The notes below the pieces were generated by a model that had not been told where the DNA came from, did not search any database, and saw only the letters and a list, made by a program, of their open reading frames with translations. From NCBI GenBank assembly GCA_020722815.1, contig DYKB01000062.1, positions 1 through 42,536 on the forward strand: 42,536 bases of DNA. The letters run 5' to 3'. This stretch comes from Caldithrix sp. GTDB lineage: Bacteria > Zhuqueibacterota > Zhuqueibacteria > Thermofontimicrobiales > Sulfurfontimicrobiaceae. Below, piece by piece: positions 24,924 to 34,214 of the stretch. Numbering within the stretch: the first letter of the stretch is position 1; every line of letters begins with the position of its first letter. Position numbers and translations under genes: made by a program.

Positions 24924-26993
24924 TTATTTCATCCGCTCCAGCATTCGCTGCGCATTTTGTTGAAGTTCATTATTTTTTGTTACCTGAATTACCTTTGCCA
25001 GGATTTCTTTGGTTTTATCAGGTGCCTGTTCACGAGTCAACGGGGCAATTTTGACAGCGGCAATTTCGGCTTCTGGCTGCAATTCAGCGTCATCCAGATA
25101 TTTGGCTGCCATCTCCAACGCGCCAACCGATTTAACCTTGCTAATACCCGACAGAACCATGCGTTTTTCGTTTGCCGCAGTCGCCAGTCCCATTGCCGTT
25201 TGATACAATTTCATCGTTTCGTCCACAGGACGGTCGCTCTCCAAACCAGCCAGTTGAATATAGCCGCGAAGAGCTAGCACTTTTTGGACTTCATTTTTAG
25301 AAGTCTGAGCGACTTTTAAAAGTTCATCCAATGGTTCCGGTGTCGGCCATTCAGAAAGCGCATTAATGGCAGCCACCTGAATGTCCTCATTTTTATCCAG
25401 CAAGGCCTTTTGCAATACAGGACGTGCATTTTTATCGCCAATCCGGCCAGCAACTTTTAGTAAAGAACCCATAGCCGGAATTTCTTTTACAGTATTAATT
25501 TTATCCAAAACAACTTTCGCCTGATTATCACCGGCAATTTTACGGGCTGTGGCCACAATAGCTCTTTCAGCACTGCGACGCTCGGTTTCATTGTCAACTT
25601 TTACCAACAAATCCACCATTGGCTGAAGATACTTTGGTTCTGCGACCAGTTCCAGCGATTTATAAGCAGCCACGCGAACCGTTCGTTCCGAATCCTGAGC
25701 AGCTTTTAACAAAACGTCTTCGGCAGCCGGAATTCGACGTTCGCCAACACTTTGAATTAATTCAAGTTTGACCGCTCGTTCAGCTTCAGGAATTTTCCAG
25801 AGAATCGTTAAATCGGTTTTCGGCGTATTCAACAAGGCTAAACTTTCCCGGGCAGTCTCTTTCTCACCGGTTTCACCAGTGGCCGCAACCGTGGCCAATA
25901 GTTCCACATCATTTTCATTACCGAGTTTAGCAAGTGCCTTCAACGCTGCAATTCGTACATCCAGATTTTCATCCTTAACTGCTTTCACGACTGCATCATG
26001 TACAGCAACATCGCCGCGATCGGTCAATGCGGACAGGAACTGAATTTTGCCGGTTGGCGCTAATTCAGAGAATACACCCATCAGTTGATTCAGGTCTTTT
26101 GCAGCCGGATATTGACGAACCAGATTAAAAACAACCATTTGCAAAGGCGGCTGTTCGGTTTTAATGACTTTAACCATCATATCGGCTGTTTTTTCTCCAG
26201 CCGTCATAATCATCCCTCTCAAAGCTGCTGATCGAATGGGGAGTTCTTTTTCGGTATTAAAAACTTCCTGATAAATCGCGGCGGCTGATGCATTTTCACC
26301 TTTTTTGACCATTTGGTCAGCACACATTAAATAGGCGTCTAGAACCGTATTCTTTAAGGGACCTGTCACTTTCATTCGGGCATCGGCCAGTGCTTTGGTT
26401 GCCATTGGACAGGCAATTTTACCCAGCGCAGCCGCACTGGCGGTGGCAATAGCGACATCTTTGTCAAGGACTAATTTTGCAAGGGATTTAACCGCACCCT
26501 TATCCCGGCGCTCACCTATCGTATTGATAATACCAATTTTAGTTTTGCCCTTGGTTTTACCCAGGGCTTTTAACAGGGCTTGATCCACTTTGTCACCCGG
26601 AATGCGTTCAAGCGCGTAACGGGCCATGTCTGCTGTTTTATCATCCACCAGCATTTTTGATAAAACCGGTACGGCAGTTTCAGTACCGACAACGCTCAAT
26701 TCTTTGCAAATGAATTGTTTGGCAGCCAGCGTGGCATCCGTCTTCAGAAAATCGATTAGTCCTTGTTCTAAAATTACCAGATCGGTTTTGGAATTGCTCA
26801 GATTTCGAACGAGGTCTGATATTTCAGAGAGCTTTTCACGGCTCTGGCCATATTGATATGTTTTAATCTGACCCAATAAATTATTGAGATCCGTTTTGGT
26901 ATCGGCGAGAATTTGTGAATAAAAACTCAGGAAAACGAGTAGACTCAAGATGAGTCGCGTCATTGCGTTCAGGTTTGACAGATTTCGATTCAT
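24924..26993 (-). CDS. Secreted HEAT-repeat protein
   Basis: A 689-residue protein with a signal peptide (about 1-30, ending QILA-D) and then almost entirely alpha-helical HEAT/PBS-lyase-type repeats, visible as phrases such as VRIAALKALAKLG, TVRVAAYKSLELV and IQVAAINALSEW spaced about 35-40 residues apart. There is no catalytic motif. HEAT arrays bind partners or act as scaffolds. A clear AAAAGGAG precedes the ATG. It sits inside the oxidoreductase block, and the sulfatase further upstream carries the same repeat type at its C-terminus, so a shared scaffold role is possible. Confidence 0.85.
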   Translation of the reverse strand: MNRNLSNLNAMTRLILSLLVFLSFYSQILADTKTDLNNLLGQIKTYQYGQSREKLSEISDLVRNLSNSKTDLVILEQGLIDFLKTDATLAAKQFICKELSVVGTETAVPVLSKMLVDDKTADMARYALERIPGDKVDQALLKALGKTKGKTKIGIINTIGERRDKGAVKSLAKLVLDKDVAIATASAAALGKIACPMATKALADARMKVTGPLKNTVLDAYLMCADQMVKKGENASAAAIYQEVFNTEKELPIRSAALRGMIMTAGEKTADMMVKVIKTEQPPLQMVVFNLVRQYPAAKDLNQLMGVFSELAPTGKIQFLSALTDRGDVAVHDAVVKAVKDENLDVRIAALKALAKLGNENDVELLATVAATGETGEKETARESLALLNTPKTDLTILWKIPEAERAVKLELIQSVGERRIPAAEDVLLKAAQDSERTVRVAAYKSLELVAEPKYLQPMVDLLVKVDNETERRSAERAIVATARKIAGDNQAKVVLDKINTVKEIPAMGSLLKVAGRIGDKNARPVLQKALLDKNEDIQVAAINALSEWPTPEPLDELLKVAQTSKNEVQKVLALRGYIQLAGLESDRPVDETMKLYQTAMGLATAANEKRMVLSGISKVKSVGALEMAAKYLDDAELQPEAEIAAVKIAPLTREQAPDKTKEILAKVIQVTKNNELQQNAQRMLERMK

Positions 26994-27051
26994 TTTTTTC
27001 TCCTTTTAAAGAAAATTTTTATTTTTAAGATTGAATACAATTTGTTCAAAT

Positions 27052-28419
27052 TTATATTAATCCCGGCTCCAGTTGCCAGGGACTCCGCATGGGATGAATT
27101 AAAAGACGATTCGCCGCCGGATCGTTGGTGATTTGCTCTTTTACTGGATCCCAGGTGAGTTTTCGTCCAGTCAGCATCGCAATATTTAATAAATGACAGA
27201 TGCTGGCAGTTCGGTGCCCAACCTCGGCGGGGGCCATTGGCTGAAGCCGTGTTCGTATTGAATTCAGGAAATCCTGATGGTGCCCGGGACTTCGTGTCAG
27301 GTGAATTTCACCCGGTTCGATAACTTCCCGCAATAGCGAAGCCGGATTCGCTTCAAGACGTCCCCCATGAATATGAATAAAAATCCAGCCATCGGTTCCG
27401 ATAAATTTAAGTCCGCGTGGCGTATTGCTGCTGCCGATAATTTTTACACCATTGGCGTAGGTACAGGTAAATTTATACTTGATGAAGGTATTAAACAAAC
27501 CGTCCCTGGGAGTTTCACCTTCTCCCCAGAATTCCACCGGCCCCGTATCATCCGCCTGATTCCCCTTCTGCGCAATGTCAAGAATATGGGCGCCCCGGTC
27601 AGTCATCTCACCGCCGCCATATTCCAGAATATAGCGCCACCAGAAATGAACGCGTTTTCGGGTATACGGAACCCAGGGCATGGGACCGAGCCAGAAGTCA
27701 TAATCCAAACCGGGGGGAACAGGCATAACCGGTTGCGGTGGCAATGTCTGATTGCTATCAAGGGGCATATTCACTTCAATCGTATGTAATTTTCCAATGC
27801 GCCCATTATAAATTAATTCACAGGCATAGGCAACCGTATGATTGGAACGCTCGTGGGAACCAGTTTGCAAAATTCGCTGATAACGCTTCACCGTATTGGC
27901 CACTATCCGCCCTTCAATAACCGTATTGGTCAATGGCTTTTCACAATAAATATCTTTTCCAGCTTTCGCGGCAGCGATAGAAATCAATCCATGCCAGTGA
28001 TCAGGCGTACAGACTGTTACGGCATCGATATCCGGCCGCTGTAACAATTCCCGAAAATCAGTATAGGCATGGACCCCTTGAAATTTTCCACTTTCGCTAT
28101 TTGACGCATAATATTCTTCAACCATTTCCTTTGCACGTGCTAAACCCGCTGTTGTTGAACCTTTAAATTGATAGAGCATGTCATAATCATCACTGCCTTT
28201 ATTCACATCACACAGGGCTATTATTTGAACTTCCGGTTTATTCATAAAAGCCCGCATATTATATGTCCCCTGACCACCCAGGCCGATACAGCCCATATTG
28301 ATACGATTGCTGGGGGCGATGTTCCCGTCCTTTCCGAGAGCTGAGGCCGGAACAATCCAGGGGGCACTTAATACGGCCACGCTACCGGCAGCATTTTTTA
28401 AAAATTGACGTCGATTCAT
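27052..28419 (-). CDS. Tat-exported Gfo/Idh/MocA oxidoreductase 3
   Basis: A 455-residue protein from ATG 28419 (GGGAG nine bases upstream); the upstream in-frame ATG at 28452 would add 11 residues ahead of the Tat motif MNRRQFLKNAAGS and is not favoured. Nucleotide loop IGLGGQG, lysine motif YCEKPLTN, catalytic His in DRGAHILDIAQ, and substrate-loop phrases DYDFWLGPMPW and FWWRYILEYGGGEM. It ends with MRSPWQLEPGLI; the RSPW tail is shared with oxidoreductases 4 and 5, which shows a tandem paralogue set. Eight or so bases after the sulfatase gene end it starts its own reading frame, so the two are probably co-transcribed. Confidence 0.88.
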   Translation of the reverse strand: MNRRQFLKNAAGSVAVLSAPWIVPASALGKDGNIAPSNRINMGCIGLGGQGTYNMRAFMNKPEVQIIALCDVNKGSDDYDMLYQFKGSTTAGLARAKEMVEEYYASNSESGKFQGVHAYTDFRELLQRPDIDAVTVCTPDHWHGLISIAAAKAGKDIYCEKPLTNTVIEGRIVANTVKRYQRILQTGSHERSNHTVAYACELIYNGRIGKLHTIEVNMPLDSNQTLPPQPVMPVPPGLDYDFWLGPMPWVPYTRKRVHFWWRYILEYGGGEMTDRGAHILDIAQKGNQADDTGPVEFWGEGETPRDGLFNTFIKYKFTCTYANGVKIIGSSNTPRGLKFIGTDGWIFIHIHGGRLEANPASLLREVIEPGEIHLTRSPGHHQDFLNSIRTRLQPMAPAEVGHRTASICHLLNIAMLTGRKLTWDPVKEQITNDPAANRLLIHPMRSPWQLEPGLI

Positions 28420-28459
28420 GCTGTTTTGCTCCCAAATAATAAATTTATCCATTGAAAAA

Positions 28460-30391
28460 TCAATTAGATTTTATTTCAACCTTTTCACCACAATTTATTA
28501 AAGTTTGATCAAGTGCCATTCCAATAAACATCGAATAGAGCCAATCCTTATATCGTCCCCAAACAGTACCACTATATTTTTTCATTACGGACTTTATTTC
28601 GGATAGTATCGGTTTTGCTTTCAAACCAATGCATTGAACACTTCGGGCTGCCTGCAGCACAACGGTTGGATGTAAATCACTATTGAGATTGCGGACGAGT
28701 ACCGGCAAAGCCTTTGCATCCTGATTCAAATAGCATAACGTTTCTGCTGCAGCAATTTGCACACTGGGTGAAAGATCGTCCAGGACGTTTACCAGTGCTT
28801 CGATAACTGATTGTGTACTGCTATTTCGTGCCTGCAGCGCCATAACGGCCCAGAAACGAACGCCACTATCACTATCATCCAATAATTTAACTAAATCTTC
28901 CAATGGAATCGAAGGATTACCGACAGTTTCGGCAGCAGCGAAAATTGCCGGAAGATTATATTTTTCAGTATTTCGTGCCATTTCAAACGGTGTGGAATCC
29001 TTGGACCGAATCATCATTTCAGCTTCATGCAAAAACTCCGTATCATGCGTCTGTAAAATCCAGTTTCTCATTTGTTCCCGGTATTGCATCAGAATTGGCT
29101 GATACTCAACAGATTGCGCCAGATTGTTGAGCTCATTCGGATCTTTTTCAAGGTTATAAAGCTCTTCAACTGGTTTTGGATGCCACATTGCTTCACCGGC
29201 AGGTGGTAACTCCCCGGCTAAATGGGCACGTCGAATCTCTTTATAACTTGTTTTCGAGTCATCAGTGATAATCGCCCGCTGAATATAGGGAAGATGCGGC
29301 ATAAAATTTCGGATATAGACAAATTTTTTATCAATAATCGTTCGTGAAACATCGTAGACATCATCCGCACGACTCCGGGCACCAAAGACTATTTCGCGAG
29401 TTGGAGCGATTTCATTTCCCAAAAATGCAAAGCCTTCCATCCGGGATGGAATTGGGATACCGGCCAGGCTCAATACTGTTGGGGCAAAATCCACAAAACT
29501 CACCAGATTTTCAGCTTCTTTCCCCGGCTGGATTTTCGCTAAATGTTGAAATTTCGGAGGGACAGAAACTATCAATAGAACATGCAGTCCAGTTCGATAG
29601 GCCCAGCGTTTATAGCGAGGCAGGCCAAATCCATGATCTGAGAAAAAGAAAATGATTGTATCTTCTTTCAATCCATCCATTTCAAGTTGTTGCAATATTT
29701 CCCCGGCCTGTTGATCCATAATGGAAATCAAATCATAACATCGCGCCCAGATTTTACGCATTTCCGGCGTATCGGGAAAATAAGGAGGTACTTGCGCAAG
29801 AGTCGGATCATGTCTTTCGCTTAATTTTTCGAATAGTTTTTCATCGAGTCTATTGGTCGGTCCTTCATGGGTTATTCCAAGATTGAAAACACTGAAAAAC
29901 GGCTTTCCGGAAGGGCGATTTCGCCAATGAGCCTGATTGCTGTTTTCATCCCAGATGCCATCCGGATTAAAATTATAATCGGTTTTTGAATTATTTGTAC
30001 AATAATAACCAGCTTCCCGTAAATACTCCGGAAAAGCTTTGATAAAATTGGGACGGGGAATTTCCGAGCGTAGATTTTGAGTTCCCAATGATGTCGCATA
30101 CAGTCCAGTAATGAGACAGGAACGCGATGGGGAACATATCGGTGCAGTGGCATACGCCTGGCGATACAAAATCCCTTCACTGGCCAATTTATCCAGATTG
30201 GGCGTTCGGGCGTAGGCATCACCAAAACAGCCGAGAGCCGGGCTCATATCCTCGCAGGTAATCCATAAAATATTCGGACGTTCCGCTGATTTAACGGGCT
30301 GATTTTGACAACCATTCAACAGCAGAATCGTTGCCCCGACACCTGCTGTTTTCAAAAAATCACGACGATTTGGAAATTGTTTTGACATCAT
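28460..30391 (-). CDS. Tat-exported sulfatase with C-terminal HEAT repeats
   Basis: A 643-residue type I sulfatase. The twin-arginine signal NRRDFLKTAGVGA (8-20) runs into LLLNGC (Cys28), a possible lipobox. The formylglycine motif is ICSPSRSCLITG with Cys86, so it needs a formylglycine-generating enzyme (not in the window). NILWITCEDMSPALGCFGD holds the first metal ligands and FFFSDHGFG the later ones. After the sulfatase domain (to about residue 470) there are HEAT repeats (about 500-605). SGSH-like sequence features suggest an N- or O-sulfated glycan substrate. Two ATG codons are in tandem; the second (30388) fits the AGAGGG site better. No downstream promoter is visible before oxidoreductase 3. 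Confidence 0.9.
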   Translation of the reverse strand: MMSKQFPNRRDFLKTAGVGATILLLNGCQNQPVKSAERPNILWITCEDMSPALGCFGDAYARTPNLDKLASEGILYRQAYATAPICSPSRSCLITGLYATSLGTQNLRSEIPRPNFIKAFPEYLREAGYYCTNNSKTDYNFNPDGIWDENSNQAHWRNRPSGKPFFSVFNLGITHEGPTNRLDEKLFEKLSERHDPTLAQVPPYFPDTPEMRKIWARCYDLISIMDQQAGEILQQLEMDGLKEDTIIFFFSDHGFGLPRYKRWAYRTGLHVLLIVSVPPKFQHLAKIQPGKEAENLVSFVDFAPTVLSLAGIPIPSRMEGFAFLGNEIAPTREIVFGARSRADDVYDVSRTIIDKKFVYIRNFMPHLPYIQRAIITDDSKTSYKEIRRAHLAGELPPAGEAMWHPKPVEELYNLEKDPNELNNLAQSVEYQPILMQYREQMRNWILQTHDTEFLHEAEMMIRSKDSTPFEMARNTEKYNLPAIFAAAETVGNPSIPLEDLVKLLDDSDSGVRFWAVMALQARNSSTQSVIEALVNVLDDLSPSVQIAAAETLCYLNQDAKALPVLVRNLNSDLHPTVVLQAARSVQCIGLKAKPILSEIKSVMKKYSGTVWGRYKDWLYSMFIGMALDQTLINCGEKVEIKSN

Positions 30392-30430
30392 TTACCCTCT
30401 AAAATATAAAATTTTAATTATCAAAACATC

Positions 30431-31324
30431 TTAAATCTGATAATTTAATACAACAACTTCTTTAATCAAACCTCTCTTGCCACTATTCGAATTGATCCTT
30501 CGGGTGGCATCAATCAATTTTATGGTAAAATTTTTATACAAATTCAAAATGAAGGGGGTGTAAGAATTACTTAACATGCAATAACACCCTTTATTCGTCA
30601 ACGCATCAAAAACGTTTGCTAGGTCATTTTGATCCTTTTCTGTGAAATCATTTGCCGAATATCGGGTAAAACTGGAAGTGGCACTCACCGGATGATATGG
30701 CGGATCAAAATAAAAAAAATCTTTCTCCTGCGCAAAATCGACCATCGTCCGAAAATCCCGAATTTCCAATTTAACGTTCTGAAGGGCGAAACTCACTGCC
30801 TGCAATTGCTTCTCATCAAAAATCTGTGGATTTCGATAACTTCCCATCGGTACATTAAAATAACCTTTGGAATTCACCCGATAAAGGCCATTAAAACAGG
30901 TTTTATTCAGATAAATCAATCGCGCGGCTTTTTCAACCGGACTTAATGCGATATTTTCCCGATCTAAATTTCTGATTTTATAATAATAATCTTTACGATG
31001 ACTTTTTTTATGCAACCATAATAGCCTAATTAAAATATCGACTTCATCGCGCACAACCTGATAAACATTGATCAACTCTTCATTATTATCAAACAGATAA
31101 CACGCTGAAGGAAGGCGTTTTGAATTCCATAAATAAAAAAAGATTGCCCCACCACCAATGAACGATTCACAATAGCGATTGAACGTTTTGGGAAAAAGCG
31201 GCACATATTGTTGAATAAGTTGGCTTTTTCCACCAGCCCATTTTAAAAATGGTTTTACCTCCTGTAAGTGGGATGAATTCGTAACAACAGATGCATCCGA
31301 TTTTGAATTCAGAAAGGTCATCAT
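30431..31324 (-). CDS. D12-class DNA adenine-N6 methyltransferase (Dam-like)
   Basis: A 297-residue orphan methyltransferase. The SAM site starts at PFLKWAGGKSQL (25-36) with FIGGGAIFF (55-63). LNKTCFNGLYR (139-149) is the D12/Dam signature, and the catalytic DPPY is at 207-210. No restriction enzyme gene is adjacent. GATC is the commonest target of this class, but the specificity cannot be read here. It lies 8 bases after the AlkZ-like fragment and 40 bases before the sulfatase gene, in the middle of a sugar-oxidation block to which it has no functional link. It looks like part of an inserted segment. Confidence 0.9.
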   Translation of the reverse strand: MMTFLNSKSDASVVTNSSHLQEVKPFLKWAGGKSQLIQQYVPLFPKTFNRYCESFIGGGAIFFYLWNSKRLPSACYLFDNNEELINVYQVVRDEVDILIRLLWLHKKSHRKDYYYKIRNLDRENIALSPVEKAARLIYLNKTCFNGLYRVNSKGYFNVPMGSYRNPQIFDEKQLQAVSFALQNVKLEIRDFRTMVDFAQEKDFFYFDPPYHPVSATSSFTRYSANDFTEKDQNDLANVFDALTNKGCYCMLSNSYTPFILNLYKNFTIKLIDATRRINSNSGKRGLIKEVVVLNYQI

Positions 31325-31331
31325 CAGAAAT

Positions 31332-31904
31332 TTAATTTTTTTTTATCAAAGGTACTAATCGCTCGTTCACAAAAACAGCCAATTTATCACATTTCCGCTG
31401 AATCAATCGCATGATATCATCGTTTGCTGAGATTTTTGGATCCATTTCAAATATTTTAATTTCACCTGTTGCTAATTCAAAATTCTTTTCAAACAGTTCA
31501 GTTACTTTTTGTGCGGCAGCATCCAGATTTAAGCCGATTTTACCAGCCAGATTTAGTGCTTCTTTCCGTCGACCCGCCAGAAAATATTCGATAGCTCCCA
31601 GAACTATTTTCAAATTTTCCTGATGGACCACAAATAATGTCCCGCGAAAAGCCCAAATTCGGAAAGCTTGCTTTTGATTGAGATCATCAAAAAGTTGAGC
31701 CGGATCAAAATTTTCGATTCGCGCCCATAGTGAAAAATAGGGTGTCAAATAATCTGTCGAATGCAATCCCAGATGCTTCTTTATTAATTCCGGATAGCTG
31801 CTGACCTGATCCCATACTGCCGACGCCAATAAAGCCCATGTTAATCCGACTACTTGGTGCCTGTTGGCTGAAAACAACATTGGGGACAATTGTTGGCAAA
31901 GCAA
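31332..31904 (-). CDS. Truncated winged-helix (AlkZ-like, PF06224) protein
   Basis: The 190-codon frame is only family-like from about residue 36 on: YFSLWARIENFDPAQLF, then RIWAFRGTLFVV and EYFLAGRRKEALN match the N-terminal half of AlkZ/YcaQ-type winged-helix DNA-binding proteins (normally 350-400 residues). The first 35 or so residues are the out-of-frame reading of a Gfo/Idh/MocA gene start (see 31797-31944), so ATG 31904 is not a genuine family start. The C-terminal winged-helix half is missing. No ribosome site precedes 31904. Probably a broken, non-functional chimera. Confidence 0.6.
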   Translation of the reverse strand: MLCQQLSPMLFSANRHQVVGLTWALLASAVWDQVSSYPELIKKHLGLHSTDYLTPYFSLWARIENFDPAQLFDDLNQKQAFRIWAFRGTLFVVHQENLKIVLGAIEYFLAGRRKEALNLAGKIGLNLDAAAQKVTELFEKNFELATGEIKIFEMDPKISANDDIMRLIQRKCDKLAVFVNERLVPLIKKN

Positions 31905-31944
31905 TCAGTCCCCCGGTTGTCTTTAAAAAAGTACGTCTGTTCAT
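31797..31944 (-). pseudogene. 5' stub of a sixth Tat-signal Gfo/Idh/MocA gene
   Basis: From ATG 31944 the frame reads MNRRTFLKTTGGLIALPTI, a Tat signal, then RINMGFIGVGSMGSGQQ, the start of a Gfo/Idh/MocA Rossmann fold. Family similarity stops at about residue 50 (near 31797-31806). After this the frame is an antisense-free but meaningless reading of the AlkZ-like gene and ends at 31705. The remaining 85% of the gene is absent from the window, so this is a deletion/insertion scar, not a simple frameshift. Confidence 0.8.
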
Positions 31945-32009
31945 AATTTTAATACAGATGATTTTAAAGCTTTTTCATCAGCGTATTCATAATGAAAAAA
32001 TCAATTTAA

Positions 32010-33323
32010 TTAAAGCGCCCAGGGACTTCGATAAGCCCTGCCAAGCATGGCATTTGCCGTGGGATCGCCAATAATTTCCTCCGTTTCCGGATTGAATCGC
32101 AATTTGCGGCCTAACAGCATGGAAATTTGACCGAGATGTCCGGGCGTGGCCGAACGGTGCGCTGTTTCGCAGGAGGTCAAAGTTTCGTGACGGGTTTTCA
32201 CACAATCCAGAAAATTACGAATATGCCCCGGTGATTCATAGAGATGAATTTCATTGGGACCAAATTTTTCAGTTAATAAGCTTTTGGGATGCGCATCGAT
32301 TACGCCACGATTCACCCAAACCCAGCCATGTTCGCCAATCCACTTTGTACCGCCCTGGATATCATCATGGCCGCCAGCTATGATCATTGTCAACCCATTG
32401 AGATATTTCACCGCGACACGATATTTTATCGCGGTATTCCAGAGACCGTCTTTGGGATATTCGCCATGACCTTCGACTTCAACGGGACCGGTTCGATCAA
32501 AATCTAATCCCCAGTGAGCGATATCCACGTGATGTCCCACCCAGTCCATGATCTGACCGCCGCCATAATCGAGTACCCAACGCCAGTTTTTATGCACACA
32601 GGATTTCGCATACGGGTGATACGGTGCCGGACCGACCCAGAACTCATAATCCAGTTCTTTCGGCGGCGGAACAAGATTATCCTGACCTCTGGTTTGCGCA
32701 AAATCAGCATGCCCTTCCGGAAGCCCAACTTCGACATGTTTAATTTTTCCAATTCTACCGTTACGAACCAATTCACACGCAAAACGGAAATTTGCCTGGG
32801 ATCGCTGCCAGCTTCCGGTCTGCCAGATTCGGTTATAACGTTTCATCGCATCGCACATGGCGCGGCCTTCTCGGAGAGAGTGTGACAGTGGTTTTTCACC
32901 ATAAGCATCTTTTCCGGCCTTCGCAGCTTCGATGGCCGGAATCGCATGCCAGTGATCCGGCAATCCCAGGGAAACCACATCGATATCTTTTCGGGCGATT
33001 AATTCACGAAAATCATGATAAGTTGCACAATCCTGGTTTCCATAATGCTGATTCACGATATTTTTTGCATTCAATAAATGTTCATCATCCACATCACAAA
33101 CGGCGACGACCTGCGCATCCGCTTCACGTAAAAAATTTGCCATATTATCGGTTCCCATCCAGCCGACACCGATACAGCCAACCGTAATTTTATTACTGGG
33201 GAGAACCGCACCATTTTTTCCAAAAACATGGGCTGGTAATATGGTGGGAAAAGCCAGGGCACCAGTAACGCCAGCAAGATGCTTCATAAATTTTCGTCTG
33301 GATACATTCGGATTCAAAGCCAT
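32010..33323 (-). CDS. Tat-exported Gfo/Idh/MocA oxidoreductase 4
   Basis: A 437-residue protein with Tat signal VSRRKFMKHLAGVTG (7-21), nucleotide loop IGVGWMG, lysine motif YGEKPLSH and catalytic His in DWVGHHVDIAHWGLD. The substrate-loop phrase DYEFWVGPAPYHPYAKS and the C-terminal AYRSPWAL match oxidoreductases 3 and 5. AAGGAAA precedes the ATG. It follows the ThuA-like gene by about 60 bases and precedes the disrupted sixth gene by about 65 bases; the three oxidoreductases 3, 4, 5 are nearest to each other and arose by tandem duplication. Substrate not known. Confidence 0.88.
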   Translation of the reverse strand: MALNPNVSRRKFMKHLAGVTGALAFPTILPAHVFGKNGAVLPSNKITVGCIGVGWMGTDNMANFLREADAQVVAVCDVDDEHLLNAKNIVNQHYGNQDCATYHDFRELIARKDIDVVSLGLPDHWHAIPAIEAAKAGKDAYGEKPLSHSLREGRAMCDAMKRYNRIWQTGSWQRSQANFRFACELVRNGRIGKIKHVEVGLPEGHADFAQTRGQDNLVPPPKELDYEFWVGPAPYHPYAKSCVHKNWRWVLDYGGGQIMDWVGHHVDIAHWGLDFDRTGPVEVEGHGEYPKDGLWNTAIKYRVAVKYLNGLTMIIAGGHDDIQGGTKWIGEHGWVWVNRGVIDAHPKSLLTEKFGPNEIHLYESPGHIRNFLDCVKTRHETLTSCETAHRSATPGHLGQISMLLGRKLRFNPETEEIIGDPTANAMLGRAYRSPWAL

Positions 33324-33384
33324 ATTTTATTTCCTTTATTTTTCAAAAAAGCTAATTTCAGAATATCTGCAAAAGTAAAAGATA

Positions 33385-34152
33385 TTATTTTAATTCGCCG
33401 GCAGCCCAGAGAATCCCGCGTTTCATAATTTCCAGCGCTTCGGGAACCTCAAAATCTTTAGCGACATGCCCCAGCGAGGAATAAAAGACCCGCCCTTTTC
33501 CATACATCTTTTTCCAGACCACGGGCATGACGACTCCTTTAATCCAGTAAGCATGCTCGCCTGAAAAGGTTGTCGTTGCCAGGACTTCATTGACAGGATC
33601 CACGTGCATATAGTATTGCTCAGAATGCATTTTAAAATCTTTTAATCCCTTTACAATCGGATCTGCCGGTTTGGTGATATTAACTTCATAATCAATGATA
33701 CCACCTGGATGGGCAACCCATTGACCACCAACCATGAATTGATAATTCGTATTATTTCGAAAAGCATCTGCCAGGCCACCATGCCAGCCGGCAATGTTAA
33801 CACCATTTTCAATAGCATTCAGCAAGCCTTTTTCCTGTTCTTTGGTGATTTGTGACATGGTGAAGACCTGTATGATTAATGTCAACGCAGACATTTTTTC
33901 CTTGTCGAGGTAAGAATCGAGGGTAGTGGAAATTTCAACATCAAAGCCTTTTTCAATCAACCAGGGCGCAAAAATATCCACGCATTGTTTCGGTTCGTGA
34001 CCTTCCCAGCCTCCCCAGACAATCAATACTTTTTTCTTTGGTGAAGTTGTCGGCTGCGTCAAAGCGGTTTGAATTGTTGAAAGTAAAAATAAACAACCTA
34101 TCAGGATAATCCAAACGAGATTAATATTTTGCCAGATAGTTTTCTGATGCAT
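33385..34152 (-). CDS. Secreted ThuA-like (class I glutamine amidotransferase-fold) protein
   Basis: A 255-residue ThuA-domain protein with a signal peptide (about 1-32). Family phrases: KVLIVWGGWEGHEPKQCV, NIAGWHGGLADAFRNN, HPGGIIDYEVNI, HSEQYYMHVDP, and GKGRVFYSSLGHVAKDFEV. ThuA proteins belong to a glutamine-amidotransferase-like fold without the catalytic Cys; they are linked to trehalose and keto-sugar use together with Gfo/Idh/MocA enzymes. A strong GGAGG precedes the ATG. Flanked by oxidoreductases 4 and 5 at gaps of about 60 bases. It is probably a pathway enzyme acting on the oxidised sugar; the reaction is not established from this sequence. Confidence 0.85.
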   Translation of the reverse strand: MHQKTIWQNINLVWIILIGCLFLLSTIQTALTQPTTSPKKKVLIVWGGWEGHEPKQCVDIFAPWLIEKGFDVEISTTLDSYLDKEKMSALTLIIQVFTMSQITKEQEKGLLNAIENGVNIAGWHGGLADAFRNNTNYQFMVGGQWVAHPGGIIDYEVNITKPADPIVKGLKDFKMHSEQYYMHVDPVNEVLATTTFSGEHAYWIKGVVMPVVWKKMYGKGRVFYSSLGHVAKDFEVPEALEIMKRGILWAAGELK

Positions 34153-34214
34153 ATTTCCTCCGGTGGTTGAGTCGTTTTATTAATAATATGTTAAAAAAAT
34201 TTCGATGTATTAAT

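Noticed and set aside
32514..33187. Overlapping plus-strand ORFs opposite oxidoreductase 4
   Set aside because: The minus-strand gene explains the sequence fully; shadows of similar type occur opposite its paralogues.
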